From: Amycolatopsis australiensis
GTDB lineage: Bacteria; Actinomycetota; Actinomycetes; Mycobacteriales; Pseudonocardiaceae
DNA: 64,000 nt
Assembly: GCF_900119165.1 (NCBI RefSeq)
Contig: NZ_FPJG01000006.1
Span: 806,001 to 870,000 of the forward strand
Reading direction: 5' to 3'
Shown: piece after piece, positions 45,643 to 54,348 of the stretch
Position numbering within the stretch: the stretch's first letter is position 1
How the letters are laid out: every line of letters starts with the position of its first letter
Notes under the pieces: generated by a model
Told to the model about the DNA's origin: nothing
What the model saw: only the letters and a program-made list of their open reading frames with translations
Database searches by the model: none
Program-made: the position numbers and the translations under genes

Positions 45643-45686
45643 TTATCCACAGCAAGGCGAGTTGTCCACAGATTGACTGTGGGTAA
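45643..45686. promoter_or_regulatory. Cluster of three DnaA boxes between cydA and cydB
   Basis: TTATCCACA (45643-45651), TTGTCCACA (45662-45670) and, on the other strand, TTACCCACA (45678-45686). The first fits the TTATNCACA consensus and the second the actinobacterial TTGTCCACA. Boxes 2 and 3 also form an imperfect hairpin. Confidence 0.65.
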
Positions 45687-45725
45687 CTCGGGAGAGTGAT
45701 CACATCGGCACCCATGGTCAGCACC

Positions 45726-47195
45726 TCAGTAGGCGAAGGCGAGCGCGTCGCCTTCGGTCTTGTCGGAGTCCTTCTTCGGGGGCATCACCGCTTCGACGCC
45801 GCCGCGGATGTACTTGCGCATCAGGAACAGCTCGACCACGCCCAGTGCCGCGTACACCGTCGTCAGCGCGATCAGCGACGTCCACACCTCGCCCGTCGTC
45901 AGCCTCGACACGGCCTGGGCCGTGAACATCCACACGCCGTCGACACCCGACGGGTTGGGGGCGACCACGAACGGCTGACGACCCATCTCGGTGAAGATCC
46001 AGCCCGCGCTGTTGCCGAGGAACGGCGTCGCGATGCCGCCCAGGACCAGCAGCGGGAACCAGCGGCCGTCCGGGACACGGCCGCGACGGGTCAGCCACAG
46101 CGCCAGCAGGCCGATGCCCGCCGAGATCGCGCCGAAGCCGATCATCATGCGGAAGCCCCAGTACGTCACCGGCAGGTTCGGCACGTAGTCGATCGGCTTG
46201 CCCGCCAGCGACCCGAGGTCCGGGTCGTCCGGGTAGTTCGTGCCGTACTTGGCCTGGTACTCCGTGACGAGGTTCTCCACGCCCTTGACCTCGGTCCTGA
46301 AGTCGTTGTGCGCCAGGAAGGACAGCAGCGCGGGCACGTTGAACGTCTTGACGTCCTCGCAGTTGGCGCCCGACACGTCCCCGATCGCGATGATCGAGAA
46401 GCTCGCCGGCTTTTCCGTGTGGCACAGCGCTTCGGCCGACGCCATCTTCATCGGCTGCTGCTCGAACATCAGCTTGCCCTGCGCGTCACCGGTGATCGCG
46501 AGCACCGCGAACGCCGCCACGCCGACCCAGCCGCCGAGACGCAGCGAGGAACGCCAGACGTCCGCGTGACCGCGCCGCCGCCACAGGTGCCAGCCCGCGA
46601 CACCCACCAGGAACGCGGCCGCCACCGAGAACGCGCCGGCCAGCGTGTGCGGGATCGCGGCCAGCGCCGTGTTGTTCGTCAGCACCGCCCAGATGGAGTT
46701 CATCGTCGGCTTGCCGTTCTCGAACGTCACGCCGACCGGGTGCTGCATCCACGAGTTCGCGGCCAGGATGAAGTACGCGGAAGCCATCGTGGCCAGGGAA
46801 AACGCCCACACGCACGCCAGGTGCACCTTCTTCGGCAGCCGGTCCCAGCCGAAGATCCACAGGCCGAGGAACGTCGACTCGACGAAGAACGCGACGAGCC
46901 CTTCCATCGCCAGCGGCGCGCCGAAGACGTCGCCGACGAAGCGGGAGTACGCGCTCCAGTTCATCCCGAACTGGAACTCCTGCACGATGCCGGTCACGAC
47001 GCCCATCGCGAAGTTGACCAGCAGCAGCTTGCCCCAGAACTTCGTCATCTTCAGGTGCCGCGGCTCACCGGAGCGGGCCCACATGGTCTGCATCGCCGCG
47101 ACCAGGATCGACAGCCCGATGGTCAGCGGGACCATCAGGAAGTGGTAGACGGTGGTGATGCCGAACTGCCACCGCGCTAGCTCAAGGACCTCCAC
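45726..47195 (-). CDS. cydA: Cytochrome bd menaquinol oxidase subunit I
   Basis: 489 residues. GTG at 47195 gives VEVLELARWQFGITTVYHFLMVPLTIGLS with the haem b595 His near residue 18. NSWMQHPVGV carries the haem b558 His; the Q-loop/GRQP motif reads EMGRQPFVVAPNPSGVDG. The length fits the short Q-loop class. It is the terminal high-affinity oxidase that reduces O2 with menaquinol. CAGGCT lies 7 nt before the GTG, a near -10. First gene of cydA-cydB-cydDC-kinase. Confidence 0.95.
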   Translation of the reverse strand: MEVLELARWQFGITTVYHFLMVPLTIGLSILVAAMQTMWARSGEPRHLKMTKFWGKLLLVNFAMGVVTGIVQEFQFGMNWSAYSRFVGDVFGAPLAMEGLVAFFVESTFLGLWIFGWDRLPKKVHLACVWAFSLATMASAYFILAANSWMQHPVGVTFENGKPTMNSIWAVLTNNTALAAIPHTLAGAFSVAAAFLVGVAGWHLWRRRGHADVWRSSLRLGGWVGVAAFAVLAITGDAQGKLMFEQQPMKMASAEALCHTEKPASFSIIAIGDVSGANCEDVKTFNVPALLSFLAHNDFRTEVKGVENLVTEYQAKYGTNYPDDPDLGSLAGKPIDYVPNLPVTYWGFRMMIGFGAISAGIGLLALWLTRRGRVPDGRWFPLLVLGGIATPFLGNSAGWIFTEMGRQPFVVAPNPSGVDGVWMFTAQAVSRLTTGEVWTSLIALTTVYAALGVVELFLMRKYIRGGVEAVMPPKKDSDKTEGDALAFAY

Positions 47196-47266
47196 GTGGT
47201 CCAGCCTGCTCCGGCGCTGGTGACGCGGCCAGATCAAGTGGTCCCGTCCGGCCCGGGACCAACGTC

Positions 47267-48226
47267 CTAGCGCCGGTCGAGCGCCTGCCGTGCCTCTTCC
47301 GCGACCAGCCGCCGCGGACCGGTGTCACCCAGTTCGAGGACGTGCTTGAGCGCCAGCTCGTACGCCGTGTCGAACGCCTGGTCCGCCACCACCGGGATGT
47401 CCGGCCGGACGCCGGTGCCCTCCCAGTTCTCGCCCGTCTCCGGGTCGAACGACCGCGCGATCGAGACCGTCACGTCGAGGTAGGTGTCGATCTTGTACTG
47501 CTCACGCGGGTGGGCGCCGCCGCGGGTGGCCTCCCCCACCGTCTTCGCCCGGCCCTGCCGCTGGAGCGAGAACGCGAGGTCCTCACCGCCGGAGAACGTC
47601 TGTGGGCCGGTCAGCACCCAGATCGGCTTGGTGCCGCCGAACCGCGGGCCGGGGACGTACGGCAGGGTCCACATCTGGGTCGTGCGGTCGCCCTCGCGCT
47701 CGTAGATGTCGAGGTAGTGCACCGGCTCGTCGACCAGGTAGGTCTGCAGCAGGGCGCTCGTGCCGGGACTGCCACCGCGGTTGCGCCGGACGTCCAGCAG
47801 CAGCGCGTCGGACGGCGCGAGCAGCGTCATCGCCGCCGTGATCGCCGGGCCGGCCAGTTCGGGCTGGTAGAGCATCGTCGTGTCCAGGTAGCCGACGTTG
47901 CCGGCCAGCCGCCGGACCTCCGCGACGCCGAAGCCCTCCAGCTCTGCCTGGAGCCGGTACTCGTCGGAGTTCGCCTCCGCGTCGCCGTCCTCGGCCACCG
48001 GGTCGACGTGGTGACGCAGGCGGAGGTGCTTGTCGCCGTTCACCGACTGCAGGTCCGCTGTGACGAGCGTCGCGAACTCGGCGTCGCTGACGTCGGCGTA
48101 CGCGCCTTCGCCGAGACGCTGGCGAAGCACCTCCGCGAGCTTCGTCGCGACCTCGGGGAACACGTAGTGAGCTTCCAACCGGCGGATGACCTCTTCGACC
48201 TGCGCAGAACGCGCCTCAGACCCCAT
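47267..48226 (-). CDS. S41 family peptidase (C-terminal processing/IRBP-like)
   Basis: 319 residues, no signal peptide. The N-terminal helical cap VEEVIRRLEAHYVFPEVATKLAEVL resembles the interphotoreceptor-retinoid-binding-like group. The core has GNVGYLDTTMLY, DALLLDVRRNRGGSPG, and the catalytic Ser in GPQTFSGGEDLAFSLQ (about 210). GTGVRPDIPV ends the domain. ATG at 48226 with TAGGTT 7 nt upstream (48234-48239), so leaderless. A cytoplasmic or non-classically exported Ser peptidase; substrate unknown. Confidence 0.84.
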   Translation of the reverse strand: MGSEARSAQVEEVIRRLEAHYVFPEVATKLAEVLRQRLGEGAYADVSDAEFATLVTADLQSVNGDKHLRLRHHVDPVAEDGDAEANSDEYRLQAELEGFGVAEVRRLAGNVGYLDTTMLYQPELAGPAITAAMTLLAPSDALLLDVRRNRGGSPGTSALLQTYLVDEPVHYLDIYEREGDRTTQMWTLPYVPGPRFGGTKPIWVLTGPQTFSGGEDLAFSLQRQGRAKTVGEATRGGAHPREQYKIDTYLDVTVSIARSFDPETGENWEGTGVRPDIPVVADQAFDTAYELALKHVLELGDTGPRRLVAEEARQALDRR

Positions 48227-48256
48227 GGCAGTCAACCTACCCCAGGCCACAAACGA

Positions 48257-48276
48257 GTTTTCGGCATGCCGAAAAC
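48257..48276. promoter_or_regulatory. Perfect 20-bp palindrome between S41 and GDT1 genes
   Basis: GTTTTCGGCATGCCGAAAAC, a perfect palindrome with no spacer. It lies 31 bp from the S41 start and 126 bp from the GDT1 start. Likely an operator for a dimeric repressor; no match to known boxes that I recognise. Confidence 0.6.
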
Positions 48277-48401
48277 AAATGTGCGCCGCGACTGGATGAC
48301 AAATTCATGGATGCCGACGGGGCAATTTCGCAGAAGCCATCAGCTTGCGACGTTCAGAACCGTCCCTTTATCGTTGCAGTGAAAGGGGCGCAGAAATTCT
48401 C

Positions 48402-49001
48402 ATGACTACCGCGATGGTGGCGCTGATCAGCGCGTTCGGCCTGGTGCTCGCCGTGGAACTGCCGGACAAGACGCTGGTCGCGACCCTGGTGCTGACCACC
48501 CGTTTTCGCGGCGGGCCGGTTTTCGCCGGAGTCTGCGCGGCGTTCGCCGTGCAATGCGTGATCGCGGTCGCGTTCGGCAGCGTGCTGACGCTGTTGCCCG
48601 ACGTGGTCCTTTCATTGGTCGTCGCCGGGCTGTTCGGCCTCGGCGCTTTCATGCTCCTTCGCGAGGGATTCAGCGAAGCGGACGAAGCCGGCGAAGACGC
48701 TTCGCGCATCGGCCCCGCGCCGAAGTCCTTCATCCGCTCCGCGATGACATCGTTCGGCGTGCTCTTCGCCGCCGAGTGGGGTGACGCGTCCCAGCTCGCG
48801 ACGGCCAGCCTGACGGCCCGGATCGGCAACCCGGTCGCCGTCGGCGTCGGCGCCTTCGCCGCGCTCGTCGTGGTCGCCGGGCTCGCCGTGTTCATCGGCG
48901 GGAAGATCCGCAGCCGGATCCGCCCGAAGCTGATCCAGCGCTGCGCCGGGTTCGTGTTCGCCGGGTTCGCCGCGTTCGCCCTGCTCCAGCTGGCCTTCTG
49001 A
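48402..49001 (+). CDS. TMEM165/GDT1 family (UPF0016) cation transporter
   Basis: 199 residues, six membrane helices in two halves. The paired family motifs are AVELPDKTLVATLVL (E-x-G-D-[KR]-[TS], here with Pro for Gly) near residue 16 and LFAAEWGDASQLATASL near 125. A cytoplasmic loop (EADEAGEDASRIG) divides the halves. Members move Mn2+ or Ca2+ with H+ exchange. A 20-bp palindrome upstream could be a metal-responsive operator. I do not see a yybP-ykoY riboswitch. Confidence 0.86.
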   Translation: MTTAMVALISAFGLVLAVELPDKTLVATLVLTTRFRGGPVFAGVCAAFAVQCVIAVAFGSVLTLLPDVVLSLVVAGLFGLGAFMLLREGFSEADEAGEDASRIGPAPKSFIRSAMTSFGVLFAAEWGDASQLATASLTARIGNPVAVGVGAFAALVVVAGLAVFIGGKIRSRIRPKLIQRCAGFVFAGFAAFALLQLAF

Positions 49002-49028
49002 CCGCTGCTTCACAGGTTCGCCAGGTAA

Positions 49029-49046
49029 CCTTTCGGAAACGAAAGG
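49029..49046 (+). promoter_or_regulatory. Hairpin with GAAA tetraloop overlapping the DUF998 ribosome-binding site
   Basis: CCTTTCG (49029-49035), loop GAAA, CGAAAGG (49040-49046). The right arm runs into AAGGGAG, the presumed Shine-Dalgarno for the GTG at 49058. It could also be the terminator of the GDT1 gene or a DNA operator. Confidence 0.5.
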
Positions 49047-49057
49047 GAGAGCACCAG

Positions 49058-49723
49058 GTGAACTCGAAGTCGCTGCACGCCGTCTCGCCGGTGCACGGCA
49101 GGCTCGCGCTCGGCGGAATCGGCCTCGCCGTGGCCATCTCGATCGACCTGCACCTGCGGCTGTCCGCGCAGGTCAGCCCGATCTGGCAGACGCTGTCGGA
49201 GTACGTCTACGGCAAGCTCGGCACGTCATCGGCCGCTCCCCTGTTCAGCGTGATGTGCCTGGCCCTGTCGCTCGGCTCGGTCGCCCTGCTCGCCGGCATC
49301 GCGAAGGCCCACCGGCCCGGCACCACCGCCGTGTGCGTGCTGCTCGGCACCTGGTCGGCCGGCCTGCTGGTGTGCGGCCTGGTCCCGGTCGACCCGGACG
49401 GCCAGGCGCGTTCGCTGTCCGGACAGGTGCACAACCTCGCCGCGCTCACGGCGTTCGTCGCCCTGCCCGCCGCCGCGTTCGTGCTGACCCGGCGCGGCCG
49501 CGAGCGCTGCCCGTGGGAACCGCGCCGGACCACCATCCGGCGCCTGGCCACCGCGAGCTTCACCAGTGTCGGCGTGGTCCTCGGCGGGTTCGTCCTCACG
49601 CTCGTCCTCGGCCCGGCACAGCAGGACGTCACGCTCGGCCTGTTCGAGCGCCTGCTGTTCACGATCGACGTCGCCCTGCTGCTGACCATGGTGCGGCCGC
49701 TGCTGGCGGTCTCGCGGCGTTAG
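49058..49723 (+). CDS. DUF998 membrane protein
   Basis: 221 residues with about six helices. Landmarks of DUF998: TLSEYVYGKLG near residue 47 and GLVPVDPDGQARSLSGQVHNLAALTAF near 107. TRRGRERCPWEPRRTTIRRL is a basic cytoplasmic loop. Function unknown. GTG start with AAGGGAG upstream. Ends in a 4-nt overlap with the convergent IclR gene (TTAG). Confidence 0.8.
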   Translation: MNSKSLHAVSPVHGRLALGGIGLAVAISIDLHLRLSAQVSPIWQTLSEYVYGKLGTSSAAPLFSVMCLALSLGSVALLAGIAKAHRPGTTAVCVLLGTWSAGLLVCGLVPVDPDGQARSLSGQVHNLAALTAFVALPAAAFVLTRRGRERCPWEPRRTTIRRLATASFTSVGVVLGGFVLTLVLGPAQQDVTLGLFERLLFTIDVALLLTMVRPLLAVSRR

Positions 49724-50361
49724 GCGTCCGCGCGCAGGATGTCGGCCAGCCGTCCGGCGGCCGCGACGACCTGGGGGCCCACCTCGGCCGCCCGCAACGG
49801 TTCCAGCGAGACGACGCCGACGCTCGCCTTCAGTCCCGGCACTCCGCGGACCGGTGCCGCGACGCCGGATGCGCCCGCCTGCAGCTCGCCCGTCGACGTC
49901 ACCCAGCCGTCGCCGCCCGGGCGCAGGCTCATCGCCTTGCCGGCCGCGCCGGCGGTCAGCGAATGCCGGCTCCCGACGCGGTAGGCGACGTGGAAGCTGG
50001 TCCACGACGGCTCGACGACGGCCACCGCAAGCGCTTGCTCCCCCTGCGCGACCGACAGGTGCGCCGTCGCGCCGACCTTCTCGGCCAGCTGGCGCAGCAC
50101 CGGCCCGGCCGCGTCCCGCAGCTGCGGCAGCACCTGCCCGGCCAGCCGCAGGAGGCCGACGCCGAGCCGGACCTTCGTGCCGTCCCGCCACACCAGCCCG
50201 CGGTCCGACAGCGGCACGAGCAGCCGGTAGACGGCCGCCCGGCTGGCTCCGATGGCCACGGCCAGCTCCGAGATGGTCGCCGCGTCGCCGCCGGCGTCGG
50301 CGACCGCCTGCAGCAGCGCCAGGCCCCGGTCGAGCGTCAGCGACCCTTCCCGGCTGGTCAC
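49720..50361 (-). CDS. IclR family transcriptional regulator
   Basis: 213 residues. The winged helix is LTLDRGLALLQAVADAGGDAATISELAVAIGASRAAVYRLLVPLSDRGLV (about 8-58); the effector domain has LRQLAEKVGATAHLSVAQGE and RHSLTAGAAGKAMS. Shorter than the usual 250-residue IclR. Overlaps the upstream hypothetical by 4 nt (GTGA), so it is in one operon divergent from homogentisate dioxygenase, the probable target. IclR proteins control tyrosine catabolism in other actinomycetes; here it is inference. Confidence 0.87.
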   Translation of the reverse strand: MTSREGSLTLDRGLALLQAVADAGGDAATISELAVAIGASRAAVYRLLVPLSDRGLVWRDGTKVRLGVGLLRLAGQVLPQLRDAAGPVLRQLAEKVGATAHLSVAQGEQALAVAVVEPSWTSFHVAYRVGSRHSLTAGAAGKAMSLRPGGDGWVTSTGELQAGASGVAAPVRGVPGLKASVGVVSLEPLRAAEVGPQVVAAAGRLADILRADA

Positions 50362-51251
50362 AGCAAGCCGAGCTCGCCCATGTCGGCAACGGGCTGCTCG
50401 AACGAAGCCGCCGCGTACGACGCGAAGAGCGCCCGAACGGCCTTCGCGGCCTGCTCGGACAACGCGCGCGCCTCGTCGGCCAGCGCTTGGCCGTCGGTCG
50501 ACTGCAGCGCCGCGCGGACGTCACCGCCGGAGAGGCTGCGCGCGGACGCCACGAGCAGGTTCAGGAAGCCGTGGTGCACGAACCCGGTGTCCGGGTCGGT
50601 GTGCCGGACCGCGCGGTGCAGGCTGTTCGTCGCCTTGAACGACGCACCGGTGGACCCGCTGACGACGGCCAGGAAGTCGGCCACCTCGTCGACGCTGGGG
50701 AAGTTCTCGCCGGCCTGGCCGCCGCAGCGGATCTTCGGCCAGCTGCCGTGCTCGATCACCTTGCGCACGCCGTCGAGCCAGCCGACACCGCGCCGCGGCT
50801 CGACCACGCGGATGACGTCCTCGGGCACGAACTCCGAGACGCGCTCCAGCCACACCTCGTCGACGTCCGACGGCGCGGGCATCTCGACCATCCGCAGCGC
50901 CAGCAGCTCGCTGCGCGACTCGACGATCGAAATCGCCTTCGGGACGCCGCCCAGCCCGGTGTCGATGATCAGCGACAGCGGCAGCGGCTGCTTCGGCTTG
51001 ATCTTGATCAGCTCGGTGATCAGCTCCGGCAGCCGGGACGCCTGGCAGAGGAAAACCCCCAGTACACCGGCGTGCTCGGACTCCCGGATGGCGAAGTGCG
51101 CACGCAGCGCTTCGGGCATCGCCGCGTCGCCCGGAGGGAACAGCGCCGAGTCGTCGACGAGCCTCGCGAACAGGGGAGGAATTCCACGGGGGCCGGGGGG
51201 CGTGAGTTCCACAGCGCTTGACACGACTGACACGCTAGTAGCGTACGACAT
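50358..51251 (-). CDS. Conserved hypothetical protein next to homogentisate dioxygenase
   Basis: 297 residues, soluble, probably an alpha/beta barrel-like fold (LSLIIDTGLGGVPKAISIVESR, IRVVEPRRGVGWLDGVRKVIE, PKIRCGGQAGENFPSVDEVADFLAVV). The segment GFVHHGFLNLLVASARSL is well ordered. No catalytic motif I know. It is divergent from hmgA and coupled to IclR, so a role in homogentisate/tyrosine catabolism is suggested by context only. Confidence 0.68.
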   Translation of the reverse strand: MSYATSVSVVSSAVELTPPGPRGIPPLFARLVDDSALFPPGDAAMPEALRAHFAIRESEHAGVLGVFLCQASRLPELITELIKIKPKQPLPLSLIIDTGLGGVPKAISIVESRSELLALRMVEMPAPSDVDEVWLERVSEFVPEDVIRVVEPRRGVGWLDGVRKVIEHGSWPKIRCGGQAGENFPSVDEVADFLAVVSGSTGASFKATNSLHRAVRHTDPDTGFVHHGFLNLLVASARSLSGGDVRAALQSTDGQALADEARALSEQAAKAVRALFASYAAASFEQPVADMGELGLL

Positions 51252-51297
51252 CAGGACAAAATCGTTCGCACAACGGACACGTCAGAAGGGGGTGCCG
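51252..51297. promoter_or_regulatory. Divergent control region of hmgA and the IclR operon
   Basis: 46 bp. It contains CGTTCGCACAACG, an imperfect inverted repeat (CGTT-N5-AACG), flanked by direct GGACA repeats 17 bp apart. A candidate IclR site. Confidence 0.4.
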
Positions 51298-52470
51298 ATG
51301 CCTTACTACCGGCAAGTAGGCGAAGTCCCGCACAAGCGGCACACCGCGTTCCGGAAGCCGGACGGCGGGCTCTACGCCGAAGAGCTGATGGGCGTCGAGG
51401 GCTTCTCCGCCGACTCCGCGCTGCTCTACCACCGCGGGCTGCCGACGGCGATCGTCGACGCCGTGGCCGTCGAGGAAGACCGCGGCCCGCTCGCGCCGAA
51501 CCACCCGCTCAAGCCGCGGCACTTCAGGACGCAGGACCTCAAGTTCGGCGGCGACACCGACGCGGTGACCGACCGGCGCCGGCTGTTCGGCAACAACGAC
51601 GTCACCATCGGCTTCGTCAGCGCGACCGCGCCCAGCCCGCTCTACCGCAACGCGATCGGCGACGAGCTGTTCTACGTCCAGGGCGGCTCCGCGACCGTCG
51701 AGACGATCTACGGCCGCCTCGAGGTCGGCGACGGCGACTACCTCGTGATCCCGACGTCGTGCACCTACCGCGTCCTGCCCCACGGCGAGGTCGGCCTCTT
51801 CGTGCTGGAGGCGCGCGGCCACATCGGGCCGCCGAAGCGGTACCTGTCGGCGAAGGGCCAGTTCCTCGAGCACTCGCCGTACTGCGAGCGCGACATCCGC
51901 GGGCCGTCCGAGCCGCTGCTGGAAGACGGCGAGGACGTCGACGTGCTCGTGCGCCACCGCGCCGGGCTCACCCGCTACACCTACGCGACGCATCCGTTCG
52001 ACGTCGTCGGCTGGGACGGCTGCCTCTACCCGTGGGCGTTCAACATCGACGACTTCGAGCCGATCACCGGCCGCGTGCACCAGCCGCCGCCCGTGCACCA
52101 GACGTTCGAGGGCCCGAACTTCGTCGTCTGCTCCTTCTGCCCGCGGAAGGTCGACTACCACGAGGACTCGATCCCGGTGCCGTACAACCACGCGAACGTC
52201 GACTCGGACGAGCTGATGTTCTACGTGCGCGGCGACTACGAGGCCAGGAAGGGCTCGGGGATCGGGATCGGCTCGCTGTCGCTGCACCCGTCCGGCTTCA
52301 CGCACGGCCCGCAGCCGGGCGCGGCGGAGGCGTCGATCGGCGCGGAGTTCTTCGACGAGACGGCGGTCATGGTCGACACGTTCGCGCCGCTGGAGCTGGG
52401 CGAAGCCGCCGAGGCGTCCGAAGATCCCGGCTACGCGTGGACGTGGTCGCGCCGCGGCCCCAAGGGATAG
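51298..52470 (+). CDS. hmgA: Homogentisate 1,2-dioxygenase
   Basis: 390 residues; opens the ring of homogentisate to maleylacetoacetate in tyrosine catabolism. The cupin iron site is seen in YNHANVDSDELMFYVRGDYE (about 295-314, His and Glu ligands) and LHPSGFTHGPQPG (about 328-340, His). CLYPWAFNIDDFEPITGRVHQPPPVHQTFEG is a family hallmark. It opens MPYYRQVGEVPHKRHTAFR. GGGGG lies a few bases before the ATG. No fumarylacetoacetase or isomerase gene is in view. Confidence 0.95.
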   Translation: MPYYRQVGEVPHKRHTAFRKPDGGLYAEELMGVEGFSADSALLYHRGLPTAIVDAVAVEEDRGPLAPNHPLKPRHFRTQDLKFGGDTDAVTDRRRLFGNNDVTIGFVSATAPSPLYRNAIGDELFYVQGGSATVETIYGRLEVGDGDYLVIPTSCTYRVLPHGEVGLFVLEARGHIGPPKRYLSAKGQFLEHSPYCERDIRGPSEPLLEDGEDVDVLVRHRAGLTRYTYATHPFDVVGWDGCLYPWAFNIDDFEPITGRVHQPPPVHQTFEGPNFVVCSFCPRKVDYHEDSIPVPYNHANVDSDELMFYVRGDYEARKGSGIGIGSLSLHPSGFTHGPQPGAAEASIGAEFFDETAVMVDTFAPLELGEAAEASEDPGYAWTWSRRGPKG

Positions 52471-52539
52471 CCGAAATACCGTCCCCTCCCCCTTCCGTTG
52501 CCGGATAATGGAATCTCCGGCCGAAGGGGGAGGGGCTCG

Positions 52540-54348
52540 ATGATCAATTCCCAGCCAGCGCGGCGGAGGAGAAAAATTCTCCCGTTCGCGGCCGCTGTCG
52601 TGGTCGCCGCCGGGCTGATCATCGGCATCCGGGTCTGGACCAGCGGTTCGGGTGACGACGCCGACGCGCCGAAATGCACCGGCTCGGACGCGGTCGCGCT
52701 CAATGTCGCTTCTTCACCCGAAAAGGTGGGAGTCGTCCAGGAAGCCGCGAAGGCGTACTCCGGTCGCTCGGTCGCCGGCCACTGCGTCGACGTGGTCGTG
52801 CGGTCGAAATCGTCGGGTGTGGCGATGCAGGCGCTGGCCAACGGGTGGAACGAGGCCGTCGACGGGCCGCGCCCGGACGTCTGGACGCCGGCCGCCGGCG
52901 GCTGGGTCAACCTGCTGCGCGTCAACGCCAAGGGCGACACGGCGTCGATCGTGCCGGACGGCGATCCGCCGTCGATCGCGAACGCGCCGCTGGTCGTCGC
53001 CATGCCCAAGCCGATGGCCGAGGCCCTCGGCTGGCCGGGCAAGGAGATCGGCTGGAAGGAGCTCGCCGGCTTGGCCACCGACCCGGCCGGCTGGGCGAAG
53101 TACGGTCACCCGGAGTGGGGGAAGTTCCGGCTCGGCAAGACGAACCCGAATATCTCGACGTCGGGCCTCAACGCGACGATCGGCGCGTACTACGCCGCCA
53201 CCGGCACGTCGTCCGACCTCACCGCGGCCGCGCTCGAAAAGCCCGAGGCCAAGCAGTTCGTCACGAACATCGAGCAGGCGATCGTGCACTACGGCGACAC
53301 CACGCTGACCTTCCTGACCAACCTGCAGAAGGCCGACGACAAGGGCGCCGCGCTGTCGTACATCTCCGCGGTCACCGTCGAGGAGAACTCACTCATCGGC
53401 TACAACCAGGGCAACCCGACCAACGACCCGGCGAAGGTCGGGCAGCACGCGCCGCCGAAGGTGCCGCTGGTGGCCATCTACCCGGGTGACGGGACGCTCA
53501 ACTCCGACCACCCGTTCGTCACGCTGAACTGGGCCGACCAGACGCGCAAGCAGGTCGCCGCCGACTTCCTCGGCTACCTGCGCGGCCAGGAGACGCAGGC
53601 GAAGTTCGCCGCGCTCGGGTTCCGCTCGTTCGACGGCAAGCCGGGCCCGCAGGCGACCACCGCGAACGGCGTGCAGCCGGACGCGAAGATCAGCTTCCTG
53701 CGGCCGCCGTCGCCGACGGTGCTGGCCAAGCTGCTGACCACGTGGACCGACCTGCGCAAGAAGGCGAACGTGCTGCTGGTCGTGGACGTCTCGGGGTCGA
53801 TGGGCGACGAGGTGAAGGGCACCGGCAAGAGCAAGATCGACCTGGCGAAGCAGGCCGCGATCGACTCGCTCGGCCAGTTCGTGCCGCGCGACCAGGTCGG
53901 GCTCTGGCAGTTCTCCACCCACCTCGACGGCGACAAGGACTACCAGGAGCTGGTGCCGGTGCAGGCGCTGGGCAACAGCGGCAAGGAGACACTGGCGATG
54001 CGGCTCAGCGGGCTGACGCCGCAGGCGGGCACCGGGCTCTACGACTCTTCGCAGGCCGCGTACGAGTACATGAAGGCGCACCTCGACCCGGCCGCGATCA
54101 ACGCGGTCGTGGTGCTCACCGACGGCCGCAACGAGGATTCCGGCGGCGTCGACCTCGAGCACCTGCTGCCGGAACTGCGTCCGGAAGGCAACGCGGAGAC
54201 CGTCCGGCTCTTCACGATCGCCTACGGCTCGGACGCCGACCAGGACGTGCTGAAGCAGATCGCGGAGGCGACCGAGGGATCGGAGTACGATTCGTCCAAA
54301 CCGGACTCGATCAACCAGGTGTTCACATCCGTGATCTCCAATTTCTGA
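52540..54348 (+). CDS. Membrane-anchored solute-binding plus von Willebrand factor A protein
   Basis: 602 residues. A basic start and one membrane helix (ILPFAAAVVVAAGLIIGI) lead to a bacterial extracellular solute-binding domain (about 45-390: VDVVVRSKSSGVAMQALANGW, then PNISTSGLNATIGAYYAATG). A VWA domain follows: MIDAS VLLVVDVSGSMGDE (DxSxS, about 412), the Thr in PQAGTGLYD and Asp in VVVLTDGRNED. The ATG at 52540 has GGGGGAGGGG 6 nt upstream. It overlaps the coiled-coil gene by 1 nt (TGATG). The pairing suggests a surface ligand-binding system; ligand unknown. Confidence 0.85.
   Translation: MINSQPARRRRKILPFAAAVVVAAGLIIGIRVWTSGSGDDADAPKCTGSDAVALNVASSPEKVGVVQEAAKAYSGRSVAGHCVDVVVRSKSSGVAMQALANGWNEAVDGPRPDVWTPAAGGWVNLLRVNAKGDTASIVPDGDPPSIANAPLVVAMPKPMAEALGWPGKEIGWKELAGLATDPAGWAKYGHPEWGKFRLGKTNPNISTSGLNATIGAYYAATGTSSDLTAAALEKPEAKQFVTNIEQAIVHYGDTTLTFLTNLQKADDKGAALSYISAVTVEENSLIGYNQGNPTNDPAKVGQHAPPKVPLVAIYPGDGTLNSDHPFVTLNWADQTRKQVAADFLGYLRGQETQAKFAALGFRSFDGKPGPQATTANGVQPDAKISFLRPPSPTVLAKLLTTWTDLRKKANVLLVVDVSGSMGDEVKGTGKSKIDLAKQAAIDSLGQFVPRDQVGLWQFSTHLDGDKDYQELVPVQALGNSGKETLAMRLSGLTPQAGTGLYDSSQAAYEYMKAHLDPAAINAVVVLTDGRNEDSGGVDLEHLLPELRPEGNAETVRLFTIAYGSDADQDVLKQIAEATEGSEYDSSKPDSINQVFTSVISNF

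Noticed and set aside
48277..48401. Possible yybP-ykoY manganese riboswitch before the GDT1 gene
   Set aside because: GAAAGGGGCG is near the start codon but the rest of the motif and its paired stems are absent.
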